Assembly (NCBI RefSeq): GCF_040813715.1
Contig: NZ_JBFOCH010000005.1
DNA length: 64,000 bases
Reading direction: 5' to 3' (one strand)
Source: Mesorhizobium_K marinum
GTDB lineage: Bacteria > Pseudomonadota > Alphaproteobacteria > Rhizobiales > Rhizobiaceae
Numbering within the stretch: position 1 is the stretch's first letter; each line of letters opens with the position of its first letter. The notes under the pieces were generated by a model. It saw only the letters and a list, made by a program, of their open reading frames with translations, searched no databases and was not told where the DNA came from. Shown piece by piece: positions 22,718-30,795 of the stretch. Position numbers and translations under genes: made by a program.

Positions 22718-25021
22718 TCAGGCGTCGCCGCGTGGCTCCGCTTTCTGGTAGGTGGCGCGCTTGATCGCCTCGATCGCCCGGTCGACCTGCGCGTCGTCCT
22801 CGCCGAGCGAACGCAGCACCGCGCCGCCGAGAAGGAGGCTGGATTCCACCGTTTCCGGCAGCACGCTGCTGGCGCCGCTGCGCAGCAGGTCCTTCATGTT
22901 GCTGGTGTCGCGGGCGCGCACGATGACCGGCAGGTCGGGCAGGGTCTTGCGGATGCCCCTGAGCACGGCGCCGGCTGCGGTCGGATCGTCCAGCGTAACG
23001 ACGGCGGCGCGCGCATGGTCCGTCCTCGCCGCCTGCATGATCGCGTCGTTCGCGGCGTCGCCGAAGAACACCGGCAGGCCCCTCGCCCGGGCGTCGGCCA
23101 CATTGGCCGCATGGCGGTCGACGGCGATCCATTTGAAGCCGCGCTCGTCGAGCATCTCGGCGATCGTCTTGCCGACGCGGCCGAAGCCCGCGATGACCAC
23201 GTGGCCCGAATACTGCTCGGCTTCCGCGGCGAGCGTGTCGGCGCCGGCAACGCCGCGATGATCGAGCCAGCCCTGCGCACGCCGGCCGGCCGCAGCCAGC
23301 AGCGGCGTCAACGCCATGCTGATCGCCGCCACCGCGAGCAGAAACTGCCCTGTTTCAACCGGAAGAACCGCCGTTCCCATGGCGAGGGAGAACAGCACGA
23401 AGGCAAACTCGCCGCCTTGCGACAGATGAAGGCCGGCGTTCGCCGCCACCGACAGCGGCAGGCCGAGCAGCCGCCCGGTCAGCAGGATGATCAGCGCCTT
23501 GACGCTGATCAGGCCCGCGGTCACGGCCAGGATTTCCGGCAAACGGGGCAAGATGACCCGCATGTCCATCAGCATGCCGATGGAGATGAAGAACAGGCCC
23601 ATCAGGATGCCCCGCACCGGACGGATGTCGGCTTCGATCTGGTGGCGGTATTCCGTGCCGGCCAGCATCAGCCCGGCCAGGAACGCACCGAGCGCCATCG
23701 ACAGCCCCGCCTCGGCGGTTCCCCAGGCGGTCGCCAGCACGACCAGCAGCGTCGCCGCGGCGAACAGTTCCGGACTGTNTGCTTCGATCTGGTGGCGGTA
23801 TTCGGTGCCGGCCAGCATCAGCCCTGCCAGGAACGCGCCGAGCGCCATCGACAGCCCTGCCTCGGCGGTTCCCCAGGCGGTCGCCAGCACGACCAGCAGC
23901 GTGGCCGCGGCGAACAGTTCCGGACTGTGGGTGTTGGCGATCATGCGGTAGAGCGGTCGCAGCACGAACCTGCCGGCCAGGATGAGCACGCCGAGCGCCG
24001 CCACGGCCTTCAGCCCGGCGAGCAGCAAGGCCGGGACGAGCTCGTCCGGCGCGCCGCCAAGCGCCGTCACCACCGCCAGGCCGGGCACGACGGCCAGGTC
24101 NGGCTTCGATCTGGTGGCGGTATTCCGTGCCGGCCAGCATCAGCCCGGCCAGGAACGCACCGAGCGCCATCGACAGCCCCGCCTCGGCGGTTCCCCAGGC
24201 GGTCGCCAGCACGACCAGCAGCGTCGCCGCGGCGAACAGTTCCGGACTGTGGGTGTTGGCGATCATGCGGTAGAGCGGTCGCAGCACGAACCTGCCGGCC
24301 AGGATGAGCACGCCGAGCNCGCCAGCACGACCAGCAGCGTGGCCGCGGCGAACAGTTCCGGACTGTGGGTGTTGGCGATCATGCGGTAGAGCGGTCGCAG
24401 CACGAACCTGCCGGCCAGGATGAGCACGCCGAGCGCCGCCACGGCCTTCAGCCCGGCGAGCAGCAAGGCCGGGACGAGCTCGTCCGGCGCGCCGCCAAGC
24501 GCCGTCACCACCGCCAGGCCGGGCACGACGGCCAGGTCCTGCAGAAGCAGCACCGACAGGATGACGCGCCCGAAATGCGTCGACAGCTCGCCCCGCTCGG
24601 AAAGCAGTTGCAGGACGAAGGCGGTCGAAGACAGCGCCAATGCGCCACCGATGACCGCTGCCTGCTCCCATCCGGCCCCGATCAGCATCGCCGCGCCGAA
24701 GAGCACGCCTCCGGTGACCGCCACCTGGGCAACGCCGAAGCCGAAAACGTAGCGAGCCATCACCCGCAGCCGCTCGACCGACAGTTCGAGGCCGATCGCG
24801 AACAGCATGAAGACGATGCCGAGTTCGGCCAGCCGGTGCGTGCCTTCGAGATCGCCCACCAGCGCAAAGCCGTGCGGACCGATGGCGACGCCGGCGACGA
24901 GATAGCCGATCACCGAATTGACGCCAAGACCCTTGAACACCGGGACCACGGTAACCGCGGCCAGAAGCAGGACGACGGCGTCGCGCAACTGCGCGTAGTC
25001 GTGGGTCAGGGTTTCCGGCAT
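22718..25021 (-). CDS. KefB-type cation:proton antiporter (CPA2) with TrkA-N domain, broken by three junctions
   Basis: Inner-membrane monovalent cation/proton antiporter. About 12 membrane segments (1-390) with LGIVFMLFAIGLELS and LHLSQGGEFAFVLF, then a TrkA-N Rossmann domain (VVIAGFGRVGKTIAEMLDERG) that binds nucleotide and gates flux. Collapsed length is about 590 residues. Start 25021 begins MPETLTHDYAQLRDAVVLLL. The n at 23779, 24101 and 24319 leave four stacked copies of the ANTHSPELFAAATLLVVLA region. Apparently monocistronic. Confidence 0.88.
23631..24538. repeat. Quadruple-copy assembly junction (n at 23779, 24101, 24319)
   Basis: Copies begin at 23631, 23781, 24103 and 24320. Copies 1 and 3 share ttccgtgcc, gcccggcc, acgcacc and gtcgccgc. 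Copy 2 has ttcggtgcc, gccctgcc, acgcgcc and gtggccgc; copy 4, which starts later, also has gtggccgc. The path alternates A-B-A-B. Confidence 0.95.
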
Positions 25022-25175
25022 CGCCTCGCTCGTCTCGGGTCAGGGCGTCATCCGCCCCGGCCCGCGTGACCGGGCATGACGCACCGCGAATCCGTCCAGC
25101 CTTCGCCGGCCGGACCTGTGCCACAATATTTCCCTCGCCGGCCAAGTCCAGCGCCTGCGGACCGCCCGTCTTCTC

Positions 25176-26633
25176 CTAGCCGCCGGCGGACGGATCGGGC
25201 GGCGTGTCGGCTCCAAGGGTCGTCGCCCGGTCGCCGTTGAGCACGACGAGATGGCCGCTGCGGAAGACCTGGCTGCAGGCCACGCTGCGCGTCGCATCCG
25301 GATAGTGCCGCATGTTGGCGATCAGGTAGCCGTCGGGATGCGTCTGCAGCCACTCGTCCTTTGCCGACGGTTCGACGATGGTCAGCGGCTTCTCCAGCCT
25401 GGAAAGGAAGGTCAGTTCGCCCTGGTATCGGCCGGCGAAGGCGAGTTCGGCGTCGCTGTTCGCCGCGACGCAGGCGGCGACGGAGGACAGGTCGTAGCGG
25501 TAGAAGATGGTCGCGGAAGCGGCGAGTTGGCCGACCGCGAACAATCCGAGCATCGCCGCCGCGGTGCGGGCGATGGTCGGCACGCGCGCGCCGGCCATGA
25601 AGTAGGCGAGCAGCAGGACCAGGACTGGAAGCGCGGGCAAGAGATAGTGCGGCTGCTTGCCGGAAATCGCGCTGAACACCAGCAGTTCGCCGACCAGCCA
25701 CACCGCGAGAAACCGCAGAATGCGCAAGTCCTGCGAGCGCGCGCCGTTGCCGTCGCGAAAACGCAGCCAGGGTCGCGACGCCCACAGATCGCGGAAAAAG
25801 CACCAGGGCATCAGCATCAGCGGCGTGAGAAGAACGTAGAAATAGAACGGACGCGCGTGCGCGCCGTGCGCCGAGCCCGCGACGCGGCCGGCCGACTGTT
25901 CCCACACCAGGCCGTAGGCGAAGTCACGCCCCGTGCTGTAGAGCGCTGGCCCGAGCCAGGCGGCCACGATCGCCGCCGACACAAGAACCGCCAAGCCGAA
26001 ACCGGCCAGGAAGCGCCGGGTCGACAAGCCGGTGTCGGGTTGCCGCCAGAGTGGATGCAGCAGCGCGGGAAAGGCCAGGTGGATGAGTATCACCGGTCCC
26101 TTGGCCAGGACGCCGAGCCCCAGCAGCAGGCCGGCCAGCAGGGCGAAACGCAGGCGGCCTTGCCGATCGTAGGCGAGCAGCGCCAGCAGGCAGCCGAGGA
26201 CGCAGGCGGTCAGCAGCAGGTCGAACAGGATCAGGCTCGAATAGAGCACGAACGGGACGCTGCCCAGCAGCAGCCACGGAACGCGCCGCTGGATATCCGG
26301 AGCGTCGGGGAAGAGCGCAACGGCCAGCCGGCGGGTGAGGTCGATGACCAGCGAAGATACGGCGAAGATGACCAGCACGGCCGCGAAGCGGCTGACGCCC
26401 AGCACGCCCCAGGCCAGGTCGATCAGCCAGAAAAGCAGCGGCGGCTTCTGGAAATACGGCGCGAAGTTCATCGTCGGGACCAAGAAGTCCTGCCGCACGT
26501 ACATTTCCCAAGCGACCGAGAGATAGCGCGTCTCGTCCACCGGCAGGAGCGGGCGGACCAGGATGGACACGCAGAAGAACGCGGCCAGCAACCCGTAAGG
26601 CAGCAGGCGCTCCGCGCGGCTGGCGGTCAGCAT
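25176..26633 (-). CDS. ArnT-like glycosyltransferase family 39 membrane protein
   Basis: 485 residues with about 11 membrane segments. DETRYLSVAWEM in the first periplasmic loop carries the catalytic acidic residue of GT-C enzymes, and FQKPPLLFWLIDL is the PPL motif typical of ArnT/PMT-like transferases. Transfers a sugar from a lipid-phosphate carrier to an envelope acceptor, possibly lipid A. Start overlaps the preceding stop by 7 bases. Last gene of a five-gene operon from 28608. Confidence 0.85.
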   Translation of the reverse strand: MLTASRAERLLPYGLLAAFFCVSILVRPLLPVDETRYLSVAWEMYVRQDFLVPTMNFAPYFQKPPLLFWLIDLAWGVLGVSRFAAVLVIFAVSSLVIDLTRRLAVALFPDAPDIQRRVPWLLLGSVPFVLYSSLILFDLLLTACVLGCLLALLAYDRQGRLRFALLAGLLLGLGVLAKGPVILIHLAFPALLHPLWRQPDTGLSTRRFLAGFGLAVLVSAAIVAAWLGPALYSTGRDFAYGLVWEQSAGRVAGSAHGAHARPFYFYVLLTPLMLMPWCFFRDLWASRPWLRFRDGNGARSQDLRILRFLAVWLVGELLVFSAISGKQPHYLLPALPVLVLLLAYFMAGARVPTIARTAAAMLGLFAVGQLAASATIFYRYDLSSVAACVAANSDAELAFAGRYQGELTFLSRLEKPLTIVEPSAKDEWLQTHPDGYLIANMRHYPDATRSVACSQVFRSGHLVVLNGDRATTLGADTPPDPSAGG

Positions 26634-26914
26634 TCCACGGCGTCGTCAGGCAGGTCCGCCTGGTTCCGGGTCAGCATCAGGTTGCGCACGTAGATCAGCA
26701 GCCCGCTCGCCTGGCCTACCATGAAGACGATGTCGCGCTGGTAGATGGCATAGGCCAGGAGCGTGCTGCCGCCCATGATGCTGAAGTACCAGAAGGCGGT
26801 CGGAACCACGCTCTTTCGGCTGCGCTCCGAGGCGATCCACTGGACGAAGAAGCGCATGAAGAACAGGGATTGGCCGAGAAACCCGATCCCGAGCCAGATG
26901 GAATCCTGGGTCAT
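26627..26914 (-). CDS. Lipid-A-disaccharide synthase N-terminal-domain protein
   Basis: 95 residues with three membrane segments (LGIGFLGQSLFFMRFFVQW, FWYFSIMGGSTLLAYAIY, FMVGQASGLLIYVRNL), a stand-alone LAB_N protein. Such proteins often sit beside GT2 and GT39 genes. ATG 26914 overlaps the GT2 stop (ATGA). Likely membrane partner in carrier-lipid sugar transfer; the precise role is not established. Confidence 0.85.
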   Translation of the reverse strand: MTQDSIWLGIGFLGQSLFFMRFFVQWIASERSRKSVVPTAFWYFSIMGGSTLLAYAIYQRDIVFMVGQASGLLIYVRNLMLTRNQADLPDDAVEC

Positions 26915-27798
26915 CTGAAATCCGTCTTGCTGATCTCGATCGGTTCGTAGTCGGCGGGCAGCCGGCGCCGCGACAGCCACGCCGCTCCGAGCAGGTCAAC
27001 CGCCCCGACGGCCGCGCGGTTCCAGAAGCCGTATTTCGAGCGGCCATTGACCCGCGCGCGATGCGACACGGAGACGTGCGTGATCTCCACGCCGTTCCTC
27101 AGCAGCATCGCCGGCAGGAAGCGGTGCATGTGGTCGAAATACGGCAGGTCGAGGAAGTCGCGCCTGGGGATGAGTTTCAGGCTGCAACCGGTATCGCGGG
27201 TACCGTCCTTCAGGACGGCGCGGCGCAGCCGGTTGGCCAGTCGCGACGAAAGCCGCCTCAGCCAGCGGTCGTTGCGCACCGCCCGCTCGCCGAGGACAGC
27301 CAGCCGGGAGCCGAGGGGGGCGGCCCGGTAGCAACGATAGAGCGACGCGACGTCGGCCGGATCGTTCTGCAGGTCCCCGTCCATGAAGACGAGCAGATCC
27401 TGCGACGCGGCTCGTGCGCCGGAAAGAAACGCCGCCGACTGCCCCAGGCACCTCCGATGTCGGACGATGCGCAGCATCCCGACATCGCCCAGCCGCTGCT
27501 GCAGCAACCGGAGCGATCCGTCCGTGCTGCCGTCGTCGACATAGACGATCTCGCGGATCGGAACGAGAGCCGCGGCGGCGGCGATCTCGGCGATGAGCGC
27601 AGGGATGTTCCCGGCTTCGTTGTAGACGGGGACGACGACCGAGATGCCCGGTTCGGCATTCCGGTCGCCGGGTTGCGGCATGGCGGCATCCGAGGCCTTC
27701 GCGTCGATGTCGAGCGGCCTCGGAAGCGGCAGGGAATGCGGCGGCGTGGCTTCCAGCGTGGCCGACGCGATCAGGCTGCGACTGGTCACCGCAGTCAC
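26911..27798 (-). CDS. Family 2 glycosyltransferase (dolichol-phosphate-mannose-synthase type)
   Basis: 295 residues from GTG 27798, which overlaps the cytochrome stop (GTGA); an internal ATG at 27680 would drop about 39 residues. GT-A core: ISVVVPVYNEAGNIPALIAEI, VDDGSTDGS and FMDGDLQNDP (DxD). No C-terminal membrane segments, so probably peripheral. Expected to load a sugar onto undecaprenyl phosphate for the GT39 protein downstream. Confidence 0.88.
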   Translation of the reverse strand: MTAVTSRSLIASATLEATPPHSLPLPRPLDIDAKASDAAMPQPGDRNAEPGISVVVPVYNEAGNIPALIAEIAAAAALVPIREIVYVDDGSTDGSLRLLQQRLGDVGMLRIVRHRRCLGQSAAFLSGARAASQDLLVFMDGDLQNDPADVASLYRCYRAAPLGSRLAVLGERAVRNDRWLRRLSSRLANRLRRAVLKDGTRDTGCSLKLIPRRDFLDLPYFDHMHRFLPAMLLRNGVEITHVSVSHRARVNGRSKYGFWNRAAVGAVDLLGAAWLSRRRLPADYEPIEISKTDFR

Positions 27799-28334
27799 GC
27801 GACGTCTCCGGGCTGCGGCGCGGGCTTTCGGCCGGTGATCATCGACCGCACGAGATTTTCGCGGTGGCGCAGGCTCGACAGGACGACGCCGCCGACGTGC
27901 AACAGGACCAGCGCCAGCATGCCGTTCGCGCAGACCTTGTGCAGGTCTTCCACCCATTCGACGCCCCAGAAGGCGTCGGTGGTCATCAGCCAGCCGCTCG
28001 TAGCCGTCACGACAATCGCGCAGAGCAGCGCCACGATCATGATCCCGCCGAGCGGATTGTGGCCGACATAGCGGGGTTCGCGGTTGCGCACCACGTCCGC
28101 GGCGTAGCCGGAAATGACGCCGGGGCCGCGGACGAACTGCGAGAAGCGCGCGTAGCGCGGCCCGGCGATCCCGTACAGGAGGCGGAAGGCCACGAGCGCG
28201 ATGGCGGCATAGCCCGCCCACTCGTGGACCGACATCCATTCGTCGCCCGTCAGCCACGCGACGGCGAAGCTCGTGACGAGCGACCAATGGAAGATGCGTA
28301 CGAGCGGATCCCAGACGGTGATCGTCGGGCGCAT
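27795..28334 (-). CDS. Cytochrome b561-type membrane protein
   Basis: 179 residues with four membrane segments. Starts MRPTITVWDPLVRIFHWSLV, where RxFHW is the first heme-ligand motif; the HEWAGY and LHKVCANGMLALVLLHVGG segments carry further His ligands. A diheme b-type cytochrome that passes electrons across the inner membrane. Four bases after the PepSY gene and coupled to the GT2 gene, so it belongs to the envelope operon. Confidence 0.87.
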   Translation of the reverse strand: MRPTITVWDPLVRIFHWSLVTSFAVAWLTGDEWMSVHEWAGYAAIALVAFRLLYGIAGPRYARFSQFVRGPGVISGYAADVVRNREPRYVGHNPLGGIMIVALLCAIVVTATSGWLMTTDAFWGVEWVEDLHKVCANGMLALVLLHVGGVVLSSLRHRENLVRSMITGRKPAPQPGDVA

Positions 28335-28338
28335 GGGC

Positions 28339-28608
28339 TCAGCCTTCGTCGGCCGCACCGACAGGCTCAAGGGTCTTGGGGTCGAAATAAGCCTCGACCC
28401 GGTTGCCCTTCTCATCGATGGCGTAGGCTTCGTAGCATCCGTCTTCGGTCTTGATGGTGCGGACGTTCCAGCCCTGTTCCTTGAGCTTGGCCTCGAGGTC
28501 GGCGCGCGGCTTCCAGTCGGCCATCGGAACGGTGCACTTGTCCGCGGCGTGCGCCAGGGAGGTGGCGAGCGCGAAGGAGGAGATGGCAATTGCAAAAACA
28601 GTCTTCAT
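28339..28608 (-). CDS. PepSY-domain periplasmic protein
   Basis: 89 residues. Signal peptide ends SLAHA|ADK, then a single PepSY fold (LEAKLKEQGWNVRTIKTEDGCYEAYAIDEKGNRVEAYFDP). Two Cys (in DKCTVP and DGCYEA) could form a disulfide. Small PepSY proteins are often next to b-type cytochromes and under two-component control, as here. First gene of the minus-strand operon. Confidence 0.88.
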   Translation of the reverse strand: MKTVFAIAISSFALATSLAHAADKCTVPMADWKPRADLEAKLKEQGWNVRTIKTEDGCYEAYAIDEKGNRVEAYFDPKTLEPVGAADEG

Positions 28609-28654
28609 GGCGTCCTCGTTGGGTGGCGTTGACGCCGTCCTTCTCAACGCGGAA

Positions 28655-28672
28655 GCTGACAGGCACCTGAAC
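28655..28672 (-). promoter_or_regulatory. Candidate OmpR-family regulator site, PepSY side
   Basis: Read on the minus strand as gttcagg-N5-gtcagc, with TCAG repeated 11 bases apart. Mirror image of the site at 28710-28727. Confidence 0.5.
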
Positions 28673-28709
28673 GGATCGCGCCGGCGCCTGGAGATCTGAA
28701 TTACGGCGG

Positions 28710-28727
28710 GTTCAGGCTGGCGTCAGC
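28710..28727 (+). promoter_or_regulatory. Candidate OmpR-family regulator site, response-regulator side
   Basis: gttcagg-N5-gtcagc on the plus strand; TCAG repeats spaced 11 bases, one helical turn, as OmpR-family dimers require. 37 bases before the response-regulator start. Confidence 0.5.
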
Positions 28728-28763
28728 AACGCCGACATATGAGCGCGCAACGGGGGCCATCGG

Positions 28764-29423
28764 GTGCGGGTACTGCTGATCGAGGACGACGAGATGATCG
28801 GCGACGCCGTGCGCAGCCACATCGCTTCGTCCGGCCACGCCGTCGACTGGGCCCGCACCATCGGCTCGGCGGCCGAACACCTGTCCGTCGGCGACTACGC
28901 GCTCGTGCTGCTCGACCTGCAACTGCCCGATGGAAGCGGCCTGCCCTTCCTGAAGGGCCTGCGGCAGGACGGGCACCGCATGCCGGTGATCGTGGTCACC
29001 GCGCGCGACCAGATATCCGACCGCATCGAAGGCCTCAACAACGGCGCGGACGACTATCTGGTGAAACCGTTCGACCTCGGCGAACTGTCGGCGCGGATGG
29101 GCGCCGTCGCGCGGCGGACGGCCGGGCGCCCTGACCCGCTGCTCACGCTCGGGCCGGTCGTCATCGACATGGCGAACCGGAGCGTGGTCGTCGACGGCGC
29201 GTCCGTCGACCTGACGGCGCGCGAATGGGCGGTGCTCGACCGACTGGCGCTGCGGCCGGGCGCCGTCATCTCGAAAGCGCAGATCGAGGACGCCCTCTAC
29301 GCCTTCGGCTCCGAAGTCGAAAGCAACACCGTCGAGGTCTATGTCAGCCGGTTGCGCCGCAAGATCGGGGCTTCGGCGGTCCAGACCGTGCGCGGCGTCG
29401 GCTACAGGCTGACCGCGCCATGA
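28764..29423 (+). CDS. OmpR/PhoB-family response regulator
   Basis: 219 residues from GTG. Receiver domain with acidic pocket E7-D8-D9, phospho-acceptor D51 (LLDLQLPDGSG) and Lys in VKPFDLGE; winged-helix DNA-binding domain about 125-218 (SNTVEVYVSRLRRKIG). The stop overlaps the kinase start (ATGA). Closest in style to the QseB/PmrA group. Confidence 0.92.
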   Translation: MRVLLIEDDEMIGDAVRSHIASSGHAVDWARTIGSAAEHLSVGDYALVLLDLQLPDGSGLPFLKGLRQDGHRMPVIVVTARDQISDRIEGLNNGADDYLVKPFDLGELSARMGAVARRTAGRPDPLLTLGPVVIDMANRSVVVDGASVDLTAREWAVLDRLALRPGAVISKAQIEDALYAFGSEVESNTVEVYVSRLRRKIGASAVQTVRGVGYRLTAP

Positions 29424-30772
29424 CGCGTCGGCTGATCCTCTGGCTGACCGGCGTCACCGTGCTCCTCTGGTTGCTGACGGCGGGTCTCGGCGCGCTGATC
29501 ATGCGCGAGGAGTTCGACGAGGTGTTCGACAGCAGCCTGGCCGAAACGGCCCAACGCCTCCTGCCTCTCGTGGTCGAAGACGTCTTCAGCCGAAACTCCG
29601 GCGAAGGGCCGAAGCGCCTGCCCCACTCTCCCGGTATGGAGGACGAGGAATACCTGACCTTCCAGGTGCGAGACCAGGACGGCGCCGTTCTGCTGCATTC
29701 CCACGATGCACCGGCTGAACCGTTCGCCGCGCCGCTCGAACCAGGCTTCGCAGACACGCCCACGCACAGGATCTTCACCACGAACGCGGTCAGCGGTTCG
29801 ATCGTGCTCCAGGTGGCCGATCCCCTGGCGCACCGGGCCGAGGCGATGAGCGAGGGGCTGCAGGCGCTCTTGCTGCCGCTTCTCGCGCTTGTTCCCTTGA
29901 GCGTGATTGCGGTGTGGACCATCGTGCGGCGGGCGCTGAGGCCTATCGGTGCGCTGAGCGCGCAGATCGGAGCGCGTTCCGGCGCCAACCTCGCGCCGCT
30001 GGCGCCCGGCCCGCTGCCCCCGGAACTGTCGACGATCGCGCATTCGGTCGACGACCTCCTCGACCGCCTGCGCAGGACGATCGAGGCGGAACGGTCCTTC
30101 ACCGCCAACAGCGCCCACGAACTGCGCACGCCCATCGCCGGCTCGCTCGCTCAGACCCAGCGCCTGATCGAAGAGCTCGAAGCCGGCCCGGCGCGCGACC
30201 GCGCCCTCCAGATCGAACGTTCCCTGCACGGCCTCTCCAGGCTCGCCGAGAAGCTGCTGCAACTCGCCCGCGCCGATGCCGGAATCGGCCTGGCCGCCAA
30301 CCCCGTGGTCCTGGAGCCGATCGTGCGGATGGTGGCGGAGGAATTTTCCGGGAGCCGCGCCGGCGGTCACCCGATCGACGTCGTCCCGGCCAGGCCGTTT
30401 CTCGCCGCCGCGATCGATGTCGATGCATTTGCCATCGCGCTGCGAAACCTGATCGAGAACGCGGTGACGCACGGAGCGCCGGACCAGCCGATCACCGTCC
30501 TTATCACGCCGCATGGCGTCGACGTGACCAACGCCGGGCCGGTTCTCGACAGCGCCGCCCTGCTGCGGTTGAAGCAGCCCTTCGAGCGCGCCGGCGCCGT
30601 CGCACGGGGGACCGGCCTCGGGCTGGCTATCGCCGACGCGCTGGCACGGGCTATGGGCGCGCGGCTGACGCTGATATCGCCGGCCCGGGGCCGCAACGAC
30701 GGATTTCAAGCCAGCCTGGTCTTCCCTGAAGGCGCGGTCGGGCCTGCGCCCGGCGGTCGGCCGGAATCCTAG
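29420..30772 (+). CDS. Sensor histidine kinase (PmrB/QseC-like)
   Basis: 450 residues. Membrane segments at about 8-28 and 158-180 enclose a roughly 130-residue periplasmic sensor. H-box SAHELRTP has H233, and the ATPase domain has N-box NLIENAVTHG and G-box GTGLGLAIADALA. The D-box is reduced (VDVTNAGP). Likely senses an envelope signal and controls the divergent PepSY operon. Confidence 0.92.
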   Translation: MTRRLILWLTGVTVLLWLLTAGLGALIMREEFDEVFDSSLAETAQRLLPLVVEDVFSRNSGEGPKRLPHSPGMEDEEYLTFQVRDQDGAVLLHSHDAPAEPFAAPLEPGFADTPTHRIFTTNAVSGSIVLQVADPLAHRAEAMSEGLQALLLPLLALVPLSVIAVWTIVRRALRPIGALSAQIGARSGANLAPLAPGPLPPELSTIAHSVDDLLDRLRRTIEAERSFTANSAHELRTPIAGSLAQTQRLIEELEAGPARDRALQIERSLHGLSRLAEKLLQLARADAGIGLAANPVVLEPIVRMVAEEFSGSRAGGHPIDVVPARPFLAAAIDVDAFAIALRNLIENAVTHGAPDQPITVLITPHGVDVTNAGPVLDSAALLRLKQPFERAGAVARGTGLGLAIADALARAMGARLTLISPARGRNDGFQASLVFPEGAVGPAPGGRPES

Positions 30773-30795
30773 CTGGCGCTATTTCGAGGATTGGC

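Noticed and set aside
5514..24538. Tandem direct repeats of 50-340 bases, at first resembling recent gene-internal duplications
   Set aside because: Every one is centred on an n and differs by strain-like SNPs, so they are scaffold joins, not duplications.
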